A stretch of 33,012 bases of DNA, taken from assembly GCA_001823215.1 (NCBI GenBank), contig MHTV01000012.1, positions 1 to 33,012 on the forward strand, in the 5' to 3' direction. Position 1 is the first letter of the stretch. Each line of letters begins with the position of its first letter. Positions 8,729 to 18,308 of this stretch are shown here, piece by piece. The stretch comes from Candidatus Wildermuthbacteria bacterium RIFCSPHIGHO2_02_FULL_45_25 (GTDB taxonomy: Bacteria > Patescibacteriota > Minisyncoccia > Minisyncoccales > UBA10102). The position numbers and the translations under genes are program-made. The notes under the pieces are model-generated. The model saw only the letters and a list, made by a program, of their open reading frames with translations, was not told where the DNA came from and did not search any database.

Positions 8729-9658
8729 ATGGCAGTAGAAAAAGAACAATTTTCTTTAGAGGAGCAGCAAATAAGAGAAAAACTCGCTGCTTTCAAGAAG
8801 CTTCACATAGAACCCAGACAAGAATGGGCGCTTTCGTTACGGGCACGTTTTGAGCAGAATATGACGAGAGAGTTTTCCCCAAGTTCCAGCGATTTGGAGG
8901 TCGCGACTTTTTCTGGTATATTGCATAGAATCCGCGTGGTATTACAATATATAGAGAGGCCTGCTTTTGTAATGCCTTTCTTGACGGTATTGGTTGCGGG
9001 AGGAGCAATCGCGCAAACAGCGCAAAAAAGTTTGCCGGGAGATACTTTCTATTCCGTGCGTTCTGCGGCAGAGCAAATCCCCTTACGCTTAACAAGCGGA
9101 GAAGATCGAGTGTTCGCGCAACTTGAACTGACTCAAAGGCGCTTCGTGGATCTTCGCAAGATTGCCCAGGAAAAAAGACAAAAGAATATTCCTTCGGCTA
9201 TCAGCGCGTTGGAAATAAGCATCGCGGCGGCGTCGAAGGGATTGGCAAAAGTTGCGCAAAACGAACCTGAAAAATCATTGGAAGTAGGGATGCAAATCGC
9301 ACAGCTCCAAAAAAACAAGAAAGAAATTGAGCAGATTCTGGGAACGAAAATTGGAGAAAACCAGGAAGGAGAATTGCAGGAGATCACCAAAAAACTTGTG
9401 GAAACCGAATTGAAAGATTTGCAGAGCCGCTCATTAACAGATACCCAGGCCAGATTGCTCATAGAGGCAGAAGATGCGTATAAAAATAAAGATTATCAGG
9501 GAGCATTTGAAAAAGTCTGGCTGGCAAGCAATAATGAAATGCAAGAAACGCCGCAAGAGCAAGGAGAAGCAAGTGAGAATATCGGCAATACAGATAGTAT
9601 GAATTCGAGAGAAGAAATAAGTGGAGATCAGAAAGAAGAGATTAGGCCGGCGAATTAA
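8729..9658 (+). CDS. DUF5667-like membrane protein, putative anti-sigma partner
   Basis: Single TM (FVMPFLTVLVAGGAIAQTA) then SLPGDTFYSVRSAAEQIPLRLTSGEDRVFAQLELTQRRFVDLRKIA, which resembles DUF5667. Immediately downstream of the sigma gene. Confidence 0.75.
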   Translation: MAVEKEQFSLEEQQIREKLAAFKKLHIEPRQEWALSLRARFEQNMTREFSPSSSDLEVATFSGILHRIRVVLQYIERPAFVMPFLTVLVAGGAIAQTAQKSLPGDTFYSVRSAAEQIPLRLTSGEDRVFAQLELTQRRFVDLRKIAQEKRQKNIPSAISALEISIAAASKGLAKVAQNEPEKSLEVGMQIAQLQKNKKEIEQILGTKIGENQEGELQEITKKLVETELKDLQSRSLTDTQARLLIEAEDAYKNKDYQGAFEKVWLASNNEMQETPQEQGEASENIGNTDSMNSREEISGDQKEEIRPAN

Positions 9659-9739
9659 CATTCGAGTAATATAATGGAAAGCTGACCCCGCATTGCGGGT
9701 TGAGAATAGAAAAATACAAGAAAAGGTCGAGATGCATGG

Positions 9740-9768
9740 TTTGAAATTCGAGATTCTCGAATTTCAAA
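9740..9768. promoter_or_regulatory. Perfect hairpin in the 5' leader of the surface-protein gene
   Basis: TTTGAAATTCGAG-ATT-CTCGAATTTCAAA, 13-bp perfect stem. Confidence 0.85.
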
Positions 9769-9818
9769 TCGCAATACGTTATTGTCGAATCAAAAAAATA
9801 AACAACAAACGAACAACA

Positions 9819-12800
9819 ATGAGTAGTTTAATCAAAAAGGTTTTCACGTTCGCCGTTGTCGCAATGGTTGCTTTGAGCGTAGCAGTTCCAGCAGGATCTG
9901 CGAACGCGCAAAGCGCGGCAGAATTGCAAGCAATGATTAACAGCTTGCTTGCGCAGATTCAAGCATTGCAGGCACAATTGGCATATTCACAAGGAGGACA
10001 GACGGGAGGAATCTCCGGTATTCCAGCAGGCTTTACCTTTACAAAAAATTTGCAGGTTGGAATGACAGGCACAGATGTAATGTATTTACAGAAACTCTTG
10101 AACTCTGATGCGATGACGCAAGTTGCCGCTTCCGGAGCTGGATCTCCAGGAAACGAGACCCAGTATTTTGGACCAGCAACTCGATCGGGAGTAATCAAGT
10201 TTCAGAATAAATACGCAAGCGAAATTTTAGCTCCAGTAGGTTTGACGGCAGGAACAGGTTACTTTGGACCAGGAACACGCGCAAAAGCAAATATGCTTTT
10301 GGCCGCGGTTCCAGTCTCAACTCCAACTCCAGTCGTATCTCCTACACCTACAATGAGTCCCGGAGCGACTCCGACGCCAACGACCAGCCCAATGGTATCC
10401 CCATCAGCTGGAAATTCGTTGAAAGTAACATTGGCTTCTGACACGCCAGCAGGCGCAAGCGTTGCTGACGCGGGAAATGCCAACATGACCAAGCTGTACC
10501 TTACAGCTGGAAGTCAGGAAGTATCTGTTTCATCTCTGTATGTAACAAGATATGGTCTGACTTCAAACTCCGACCTTGAGAACATTAAAATTCTCGATGA
10601 AGCGGGAATGAAGGTAGGTTCCATTGGTACCTTAAACACCAATAACAAAGCGCAGATTACATTCAGCCCCGCATTGGCAATTGCCGCCAATACCACAAAG
10701 ACGTATTACGTCCGAGCTGGTATTGCGGACGGAACATCTGGCGGAAAAACAGTATCGCTCGGAATTGGAGCGGCTTCTGATATCGTTGCAGGTTCAGCAA
10801 CCGTAGAAGGTTCTTTCCCTGTAAAAGGAAATGACTTTACGGTTGTCGCATTAGCCATCGGTGGAGTTGATGTGAAAGAAGACGGAGCAGTTACAGATTC
10901 TACTCCTGATGTAGGAGATGTAGATGTAATTGTAAACACCTTCAAGATTGTTGTTGACTCCACAGAGGCAGTAACAGTAGATTCCATCACGGTGATGGAA
11001 TCGGGTTCCGCTTCTTTATCTGACAGCAAAAATGTGGAGTTGTATGATGTAACCAATTCAGTATCTCTGGGAACAGCTCAATGGAATGCAGATGGAAAAG
11101 CGCATTTCGCAGGATTGAACATGAAGTTGGATAAGGGAGACACACGAAGACTCCGCGTCCAGCTTGATATCATCGGCGGAACAGGCTTGCAGGTGAATGC
11201 TGACTTGATGGATGGAGATGATGTATTGATGTCTGTTAAAGGTGATACCTATGGATTTTATATCACTCCAGATGGGAATGATGCCACTTTTTGGACAGAT
11301 ACCAATAATGGTTTGGGTAATGCAGAACAAACCATTAATTCCGGAGCTGTTACGGTCGTAAAATCTACTTCAACACCAGCAACAGGAAATATTGCGCAAG
11401 CAGATGACCAGACAGTCGCAGTATTTGATCTGGTTGTTCAGGGAGAAGAAGTAAAGATTACTTCGACACGAATCTCCTTTAATCTGGTAACCATGACAGA
11501 GGGTGAAGTGACGAATATCAAGTTATTGGATAAAGACGGTAACTTGATCGCGGGTCCCAAGGACATGAATACTACCGATGTAACAGGAGCTGACAGCACA
11601 ACATTTGAAGGTTCCGCGACCTTTACGGATACGATTATTTTCCCCGTAGGCACAAACCAAATCAAAGTTGTTGCCGATATTGCTACTGATACATCTGCGA
11701 GCGACACCATCGCGGCATCCTTTGCTGATGCAGACACTGACTTGACAATCACCGGAATGGAATCTAATAACACCATTACCGCGACACCCGGAGCAGCTGA
11801 AGTAACAGGAAATGTCCAGACAGTCAAAGCAGGAGATTTGGATCTTATTTCTTTGGCCCAACCTCCAATACAAAGCATTGCCAAGGGAGTAAGTGACTTT
11901 GTCTTCTCCTTGGTATCTCTGGATGCATCAGCTTCCGGAGAGGATGCGCAAGTAACATCCTTAACGGTATCTGATGTGACTTCTTCTGGTGCGGTACCAG
12001 CAGACTTAGATAACATCGAAATCTGGGCTGACCTTACAGCAGAAAACAGCTCACGAGGCGACGGGTATGAAACTCGCGTCGCAGGACCGGATTTCCTTGA
12101 TTCTACAACCGTAGGGGGTGACGACACCATTGCGTTTACCTTGACACAGTCTATTACCGTGCCTAAGGGTAGCGCGGTAAAGTTAGCAGTTATTGCTGAC
12201 TTAGCTTCCAACGCAACAGGAACAGTAGGAACAGATACGCATACCATTACAATCAGCGCCGCGACCGTAACCGGAAAAGCAACAGGAAACGATATCGTTG
12301 AGGATGCTTCCGGATCTGGTCAGGCCATGACAATTCAGACATCTGGTACGCTGACAACATCAGTTGACTCCTCTTCTCCAAAAGATATGTTGGTAACATC
12401 AGGTTCAACAGATGTTACAATCGCAGTGTTCCGATTTGCGGCAGACGCGGTAGAATCTCTTGATTTAGATGACATTGATTTTCGGATCAGTGGTGCATAC
12501 AAGATATCAACCTTCAAGTTCTATAAGGGAAGCGGAAGCACACCGGTAAAGAGCATTCCAGGACTTGTGGGAAGTTCTACCACAGCGCAGAGCTTGAATG
12601 TTCCGTTCGATGACAATACATTTATTGTTCCGGCTTCCGGAAACGAAAAGTTGACCATCAAAGCGGATTTCTTTAGCACAACGAATGCGACAGCAGACAA
12701 CAATCTTGATGTGGAAGTAACAATGCTTAACGCGGATACAACCGGAAAATCCTCTGGGAATTCTGGAGGTACTTTGACCGATGCAACAGATCGTGTCGCG

Positions 12801-13331
12801 AATAATCATTCGTTCTTCATGTCATATCCAACGGTTACCGGGAACTCTTCTTCACCATCTGGTGATTTGCAGGCAAGTTCAAGCGCATTGTTGGCGATCT
12901 TCGATGTCAAAGCAGGATCGAATGAAGATGTTACGTTCCAGAATGGAGATGGAAATACACTGACTATTAGCGTCTCTCAAACAATGACTGACTCTGATGG
13001 TTTGCTGAATGCGTATACACTGAAGGACGAAGATGGAACAACACTTGATACTACTGCCGCTGGCGCAGCCGGTACTGAAGATTCAAGCGTAACGGTACAG
13101 TTTGACTTCAGCACAGCAGACTTCACGGTATCAGCTGGTTTGGCCAGGAAGTTGTATGTGTATTCCAGCACGATGGAATTTGAAGATGACGGTGATACGA
13201 TTCAGGTATGGCTTGATGATGATACAGCCACCAATATTGACTGGGGTATCAATCAATTAGGAAGTTACAATCACGCCGATAAGATTTTCAAGAATGATAT
13301 CTTTGGCGGAAGCTTCGTAAATCCAAGCTAA
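9819..13331 (+). CDS. Large secreted surface/S-layer-like protein with N-terminal peptidoglycan-binding-like domain and Pro/Thr/Ser linker
   Basis: Signal peptide MSSLIKKVFTFAVVAMVALSVAVPAGSANAQS; LQVGMTGTDVMYLQKLLNSD…YFGPATRSGVIKFQNKY PG_binding_1-like; PTPVVSPTPTMSPGATPTPTTSP linker; long acidic Thr/Ser-rich beta-type regions. ATG 9819 is preferred over 9693. Confidence 0.85.
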   Translation: MSSLIKKVFTFAVVAMVALSVAVPAGSANAQSAAELQAMINSLLAQIQALQAQLAYSQGGQTGGISGIPAGFTFTKNLQVGMTGTDVMYLQKLLNSDAMTQVAASGAGSPGNETQYFGPATRSGVIKFQNKYASEILAPVGLTAGTGYFGPGTRAKANMLLAAVPVSTPTPVVSPTPTMSPGATPTPTTSPMVSPSAGNSLKVTLASDTPAGASVADAGNANMTKLYLTAGSQEVSVSSLYVTRYGLTSNSDLENIKILDEAGMKVGSIGTLNTNNKAQITFSPALAIAANTTKTYYVRAGIADGTSGGKTVSLGIGAASDIVAGSATVEGSFPVKGNDFTVVALAIGGVDVKEDGAVTDSTPDVGDVDVIVNTFKIVVDSTEAVTVDSITVMESGSASLSDSKNVELYDVTNSVSLGTAQWNADGKAHFAGLNMKLDKGDTRRLRVQLDIIGGTGLQVNADLMDGDDVLMSVKGDTYGFYITPDGNDATFWTDTNNGLGNAEQTINSGAVTVVKSTSTPATGNIAQADDQTVAVFDLVVQGEEVKITSTRISFNLVTMTEGEVTNIKLLDKDGNLIAGPKDMNTTDVTGADSTTFEGSATFTDTIIFPVGTNQIKVVADIATDTSASDTIAASFADADTDLTITGMESNNTITATPGAAEVTGNVQTVKAGDLDLISLAQPPIQSIAKGVSDFVFSLVSLDASASGEDAQVTSLTVSDVTSSGAVPADLDNIEIWADLTAENSSRGDGYETRVAGPDFLDSTTVGGDDTIAFTLTQSITVPKGSAVKLAVIADLASNATGTVGTDTHTITISAATVTGKATGNDIVEDASGSGQAMTIQTSGTLTTSVDSSSPKDMLVTSGSTDVTIAVFRFAADAVESLDLDDIDFRISGAYKISTFKFYKGSGSTPVKSIPGLVGSSTTAQSLNVPFDDNTFIVPASGNEKLTIKADFFSTTNATADNNLDVEVTMLNADTTGKSSGNSGGTLTDATDRVANNHSFFMSYPTVTGNSSSPSGDLQASSSALLAIFDVKAGSNEDVTFQNGDGNTLTISVSQTMTDSDGLLNAYTLKDEDGTTLDTTAAGAAGTEDSSVTVQFDFSTADFTVSAGLARKLYVYSSTMEFEDDGDTIQVWLDDDTATNIDWGINQLGSYNHADKIFKNDIFGGSFVNPS

Positions 13332-13381
13332 TATGTCACTCGTTCTCACTTCTTTCTCTTGTAAAAGGAAGTGAAAAACAG

Positions 13382-13416
13382 CCTCCCGCCAGTTTTCTGA
13401 CGGGAGGTTTGTTTTA
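13382..13416 (+). terminator. Rho-independent terminator after the surface-protein gene
   Basis: CCTCCCGCCAG-TTTT-CTGACGGGAGG followed by TTTGTTTT. Confidence 0.88.
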
Positions 13417-13431
13417 TCTTCAAAAGGAAGA

Positions 13432-13461
13432 TTGCCTATTTCTTCCAAATTTTGATATACT
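13432..13461 (+). promoter_or_regulatory. Promoter for the fused ligase/TPR gene, apparently leaderless
   Basis: TTGCCT (13432-13437), 18 nt, TATACT (13456-13461); ATG at 13469. Confidence 0.55.
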
Positions 13462-13468
13462 TGTGTAT

Positions 13469-15745
13469 ATGCGTTTTTCCTTTGAACTTTCGTGGAAAAA
13501 TTTTCTATTTGGAGGATTTCTTTTAATTGTTTGTCTTCTTCCTCTTATAGCCAGTGCGGTACTATTTTCTCCTCCTGTATGGGGGAAGACGATTGTATTT
13601 CGGATTTTCGTGGCGGTTTTACTGGTAGGAGAGATGTGGTATGTGTTTTTGCGAAATGGAAAGAAGACAATAGAAATTCCTGCATATCATAATCCTCTTT
13701 TTGTCCCAATTCTTTTATTATTTGGACTCGCGGGGATTTTTTTTCTCTCGACAATTTTTTCGCAGGACTTTTATATGAGTTTTTGGGGGATGCCCGAACG
13801 TTCCTGGGGGTTTTTAAATTTCTTGATTCTGGTATCTTTTTCTTTCCTGGCATTTCTTTTTCTTTCCAAGAGGCAATGGGATGTGGTGTGGAACGCGGCT
13901 CTTATAGGAGGAGTTGGAGTAGCGGGTCTTGCTTTCGCGCAGCAGTTCCATCTGCAAATAGTTGATGCATTTATCGTACGGGAAGGAAGACCCGTAGGCA
14001 CTCTTGGAAGTCCTATTGTATTGGGAGCATATCTCGTCTTGCTGGCCACTATTATGTGGACATTTTTGCTTGAGCAGAGGAGAAATATCGGAAAATTTAT
14101 ACCTTATGGATGCATAGGAGCTCTTTTTCTTCTCATCATTTTTTTTACGTTAAGCAGAGGAGCATGGATTGGTTTGGCGATAGCGCTTTGCTTTTTTGCT
14201 TTTTTCTATCCTATAAAAAAGAGGATAATACATATTGGTTTTGGTATTATCCTTTTGTTTGCTATCTCCGCTGTAGTATTGGTAAATACGATTCCCGCTT
14301 CTTTTGTTCAGAGTAAACCAGTTCTCTCCACAGTTTGGTATCGATTAGATGTGGAGATAATAGCTCAAGATCCGCGCATAGTAGCTTGGCAGGAATTAAT
14401 AAAAGCTGTTGGAGATCGTCCTGTAGGAGGGTATGGCGCATACAACTCTTCGGCGGGATTTGATAGATACTATCAACCTGGTTTTATATCCGCGACAGGA
14501 TGGTGGGATACTGCACATAATCTTTTCTTAGATATTCTTTTATGGGCAGGGATACCAGGGCTTCTCATTTTCCTTGGGTTTATGGGGATTCTCTTACGCC
14601 GACTTTCCCAAGTAAAACGGCAGCTTCCATTGTATACGTTGCGCGCTCATATGCTGCAAACGTTTTTTGTGGCGTATTTGGTTACTTTGTTTTTTTCGTT
14701 CGATATGTTCCCTATTTCTCTTTTGTTTTTCCTTGGTATTGGTTATGCTTTTTTCCTTATTTCTCGATTACCTTCCGGAAAGAAGCAATTCTTTGTTTTT
14801 CCGTTGTTATTATCGCCGATACAATATCTGCCCCTGTTGATCGGAGTTACTCTTGGAGCCGCTTGGTTTATATATAGCTACAATTTGGTACCGCTTTTTA
14901 TGAATAAGGAAATTGTGCTTGCAGTACATCAAGCACAAAGCGGAAGATGCGATGAGGCTTTTGAAAAAATGGATCAGATGATGCATACCGCCTCATTTTT
15001 TGCAGAGTATGCTCGTACTCGCTATACAGATGTGGTAGCTACTTGTATAGAGGATAGTTCTCCGGAAGCGCAGTTAGCGTTATCTGAGAAGGTAGTGGAT
15101 GTACTCTCCAAGAGCGCACACGTGCGGCCTCATTCTGTTCGAGTCTGGTTATTGCTTGGAGGGTATACGAATAATCTTATTGCTTTCAGTAAGAGTGATG
15201 AAGAGAAGAAAAAACTTGCAAAAAATGTGGAAGAATATTTCCAAAAAGCAGAAGCGTTGAGTCCGCGCCGCGAAGAGATTTTTTGGGAATGGATGCGAAC
15301 GTATCGCCTTATTGGCAATGAAGAACAAGTGTGGGCAAAGGCGACTGCTTGTATTGAAATACAACCAAAAAGAGGAGTTTGCTGGTGGGAAAGAGCAAAG
15401 ATTAATTTTGAACGAGGGGATATCCCTTTAATGAAGGAGGATATTAGAGAAGCTGAAACCAGAAAGTATTTTGTAGAGAAAGAACGTTTATTGGAGCTTC
15501 TTGGAGTTTATGAAAAATTAGCTAAAGGGTCTAAAGGAACTGAATTTTATAAGAACCTTGCGAGCGTATATGAAAGGATTATTTCTCTTGATCCTAAAAA
15601 TCCCCAATATTATGCGTCTCTTGCGTTTGTGTATCGAGAACTTAAGGAATATGTGTTTGCCAAAAACGCAGCCTATAAAGTGTTAGAGTTCAATCCAAAA
15701 GCTGAACCGATGGTTATGGAATTTCTTAAAACATTGCCTCAATAA
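13469..15745 (+). CDS. O-antigen ligase (Wzy_C-like) membrane domain fused to a C-terminal TPR domain
   Basis: Multi-TM; GGYGAYNSSAGFDRYY…WWDTAHNLFLDILLWAGIPGLLIFLGFMG ligase motif; C-terminal TPR-like repeats. Confidence 0.88.
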   Translation: MRFSFELSWKNFLFGGFLLIVCLLPLIASAVLFSPPVWGKTIVFRIFVAVLLVGEMWYVFLRNGKKTIEIPAYHNPLFVPILLLFGLAGIFFLSTIFSQDFYMSFWGMPERSWGFLNFLILVSFSFLAFLFLSKRQWDVVWNAALIGGVGVAGLAFAQQFHLQIVDAFIVREGRPVGTLGSPIVLGAYLVLLATIMWTFLLEQRRNIGKFIPYGCIGALFLLIIFFTLSRGAWIGLAIALCFFAFFYPIKKRIIHIGFGIILLFAISAVVLVNTIPASFVQSKPVLSTVWYRLDVEIIAQDPRIVAWQELIKAVGDRPVGGYGAYNSSAGFDRYYQPGFISATGWWDTAHNLFLDILLWAGIPGLLIFLGFMGILLRRLSQVKRQLPLYTLRAHMLQTFFVAYLVTLFFSFDMFPISLLFFLGIGYAFFLISRLPSGKKQFFVFPLLLSPIQYLPLLIGVTLGAAWFIYSYNLVPLFMNKEIVLAVHQAQSGRCDEAFEKMDQMMHTASFFAEYARTRYTDVVATCIEDSSPEAQLALSEKVVDVLSKSAHVRPHSVRVWLLLGGYTNNLIAFSKSDEEKKKLAKNVEEYFQKAEALSPRREEIFWEWMRTYRLIGNEEQVWAKATACIEIQPKRGVCWWERAKINFERGDIPLMKEDIREAETRKYFVEKERLLELLGVYEKLAKGSKGTEFYKNLASVYERIISLDPKNPQYYASLAFVYRELKEYVFAKNAAYKVLEFNPKAEPMVMEFLKTLPQ

Positions 15746-16792
15746 TTAGTTTCCGCCAAGAGATTTATCAAAAAGTCCAGGGAAGTGCGTTCGGATGCGT
15801 TGTTTAATGTTGGGCGCAAGTCCTTCGATGCGGTCATCCTGGCGAGGATATTCCTTTTGAGTCTTTTCAATAACTGCCCGGAGGAATATTTTTACTTGCT
15901 CCTTGGATGAGGGATCTTGATCCAGAAAATCTAATGCGTGAATAATTGCTTCTCTGTAACCGCCGTTGATTGTGGATTGGGCATAGGCCAAAGCAAGAGA
16001 CTGTGAATATGCCGGGGAAGGGCCTTCTAATACAATGAGCCGTTCATAAATTTCAAATAATTGATCATAGTTTTTTTGCTGGATAGCAATCGGTAGTAAG
16101 AGGTGCAGAAACTCTGCTCGGAGAAAATGTCTGCGCATCTCTGGATCTGCCTTTGGGCTGATATCGATGGCTTGACGTTCTCCGAGGAATATCTCCACAA
16201 GTATTTTCCATGCGAGACATCTGTTACTCGCTGGAAAGTAGATAAGGCATTGCTGGGCTGTCTCTTCTGCTTGAGGATACTGTTTGGTAAGGAGGAACGT
16301 ATAAGTCATGCGATCATAAATTTCTTCGCGTGAAGGACTTAATGCGAGAGCTTTTTCCATGGCGTAAATGGAAAGTTGTCCAAATTGTTGGCGTTGTTCA
16401 TCTGTTTGTGCATTTGCCATCATTAAATTGGTGTAAGCTGCAAGGGCAATCCATGACTTGGTCTCGTAAGGATAACGCTGTACGCGCTTTTGAAGAAGTT
16501 CTTGGATTTGCCATATACGTATGATACGAGTACTTTTATCCAATTGAGGGAAGCATTTAGTAGTGGCATCGATAAGCTGATTCTGGAGATATCGTTCTGT
16601 AAAAGTTTCTCGAGGCAAGGAATCAAGTATTTCAAATGCTTCATCGCATTCTTCTTGTTGCGTGAGCGCAATAACAAGATTTAACTTGTGATTGATTAAA
16701 AGAGGTTTCATGCTCATAGTATACATAAGCCAAAGACTGCTAGCTCCGAGAATCCCTAGGATGAGATATTTTGCGGGTTTTGAAAGTTTCAT
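15746..16792 (-). CDS. TPR protein with N-terminal TM, paralogous to the C-terminal half of 13469-15745
   Basis: EECDEAFEILDSL…KSWIALAAYTNLMMANAQTDE…EKALALSPSREEIYDRM matches RCDEAFEKMDQM…RVWLLLGGYTNNLIAFSKSDE…QKAEALSPRREEIFWEW. Confidence 0.82.
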   Translation of the reverse strand: MKLSKPAKYLILGILGASSLWLMYTMSMKPLLINHKLNLVIALTQQEECDEAFEILDSLPRETFTERYLQNQLIDATTKCFPQLDKSTRIIRIWQIQELLQKRVQRYPYETKSWIALAAYTNLMMANAQTDEQRQQFGQLSIYAMEKALALSPSREEIYDRMTYTFLLTKQYPQAEETAQQCLIYFPASNRCLAWKILVEIFLGERQAIDISPKADPEMRRHFLRAEFLHLLLPIAIQQKNYDQLFEIYERLIVLEGPSPAYSQSLALAYAQSTINGGYREAIIHALDFLDQDPSSKEQVKIFLRAVIEKTQKEYPRQDDRIEGLAPNIKQRIRTHFPGLFDKSLGGN

Positions 16793-18147
16793 GATGCTCG
16801 GGTTTTGTTTTTGTTGAACGATGGCGAAGGAAGAGAAAGGAGAAAAAGAGAATAAGCAATAAGCATAAAGAAAATAAGAGAGGTTGCGAAAGAATTAAAA
16901 GAAAAGACCATGGTTGTTAAATAAGCTACCATGGCGGTTTGGGTTATATGAATAGCGCGTGTATGCTCTGGAGACACAACGCGTTTTTTTGAAAGAAAGA
17001 AGAAAAGCGAACCCAAGAAACCCAAAAAAACAAGGAATCCTACAAATCCGGTGGTTACTGCCAAGTCCAGATAAAAATTGTGAAATGTGTCCCACCACCC
17101 TTCCATCCTTCCATAGAACCTTGGGTTGTTGGAATCAAAATAGCGGTCAAATGCTATGGAGGAGTTGTAGGGTCCATATCCAAAAAATGGCCGATCGTTG
17201 AGAGCTTGTATCGCAAAAGACCACGAAGCAAAGCGTGGTTCCGTATGGATAATTTCTTCCAGGGAAGATCGCTGCCAGATATTTGAGAGAAGTGTGCTAT
17301 TCTGTACGAAATTTGGCGGTGGAATAGTTTGAAGGAGAAGATACATCGTTATAGCCATGCCGATAAGCCCAAGGGCGACTATCCGAAGCAGCTTACTGCT
17401 TTTATGGGATGGATAAAAAAGGAAGAAAAAGAAAGTGCTAACCGCTAACCCCACGAAAGCCGCTCTGGTACCGCTTAAAACAATTCCAAAAAGCAAGAGA
17501 AGCGTAAAAGCAACGAAGAGAATTTTAGACTTAAGTGTAGAAGAATTCCAAAGGAAAGACACTGAAAATGGCAAAAGCGCAACAAGAAAAATAGCAAAGA
17601 ACATTGTGTTTCCGAAAGTGGAAGCAGGACGTCCGGGATCTGCCCGAATAAACGCAAGATTAATATTGAGATATTGGATAATGGCGATCAAGGTAGCCAC
17701 CAGTGCCACGCTAAGAGCTATTTTCCAAACTTTTTCCCAATTACGCTGAGAAAGCGTGAGGAAGAGGAATACTGCAAAGAAGATGTAACTAAGATCATTG
17801 AGAACTCCCCATCCTCGAAATGGAGTGCCGGAGAAACTAAAAGAGGGATCTAAAGAAAAAAGATTGGCAATCACCAAGATTCCTCCGAATCCCAAAAGTA
17901 ACAGAAATGGAATGCGAGCCGGCTTTTCTGGAAGTAACTTCCATGTATCCTTGAGGATGATTCTTGCGATAAAGAAGTTGGCAAGAAGGATAAATAGGAT
18001 ACGGAAAAGATTCGCTTGTACCCAAGGGACTGGAATTGCCCACGGCCAGCCATCTACCAAGGGAAGGAATAGAATGGTTAAAACACCGCCAAAGTAGAGC
18101 CAGGAGAAGGTATCGTTTCTTAGGTGTTCTATTGTATTGCTTCGCAT
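16789..18147 (-). CDS. O-antigen ligase (Wzy_C-like), paralogous to the N-terminal half of 13469-15745
   Basis: FFGYGPYNSSIAFDRYF…WWDTFHNFYLDLAVTTGFVGFLVFLGFLG; multi-TM; 4-nt ATGA overlap with the downstream TPR gene. Confidence 0.88.
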   Translation of the reverse strand: MRSNTIEHLRNDTFSWLYFGGVLTILFLPLVDGWPWAIPVPWVQANLFRILFILLANFFIARIILKDTWKLLPEKPARIPFLLLLGFGGILVIANLFSLDPSFSFSGTPFRGWGVLNDLSYIFFAVFLFLTLSQRNWEKVWKIALSVALVATLIAIIQYLNINLAFIRADPGRPASTFGNTMFFAIFLVALLPFSVSFLWNSSTLKSKILFVAFTLLLLFGIVLSGTRAAFVGLAVSTFFFFLFYPSHKSSKLLRIVALGLIGMAITMYLLLQTIPPPNFVQNSTLLSNIWQRSSLEEIIHTEPRFASWSFAIQALNDRPFFGYGPYNSSIAFDRYFDSNNPRFYGRMEGWWDTFHNFYLDLAVTTGFVGFLVFLGFLGSLFFFLSKKRVVSPEHTRAIHITQTAMVAYLTTMVFSFNSFATSLIFFMLIAYSLFLLSLPSPSFNKNKTRAS

Positions 18148-18308
18148 ACGATTCTATGATACAAAAAGCTATACCTCTCGTCTATGGTTAGATTGACTTT
18201 ATCCGTGGCGAGGTAATATTTGTATGCTTTATTTTCTTGATATAGACAAGACTTTAAAAATAAGAAACAAGTGGAAGGTAAGATTCTCAAATTTAATAAG
18301 ATAGGATT

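Noticed and set aside
11438-12247. 269-aa minus-strand ORF
   Set aside because: Shadow frame of the surface-protein gene; no recognisable motifs or start signals, and the + frame has a clear signal peptide and domains.
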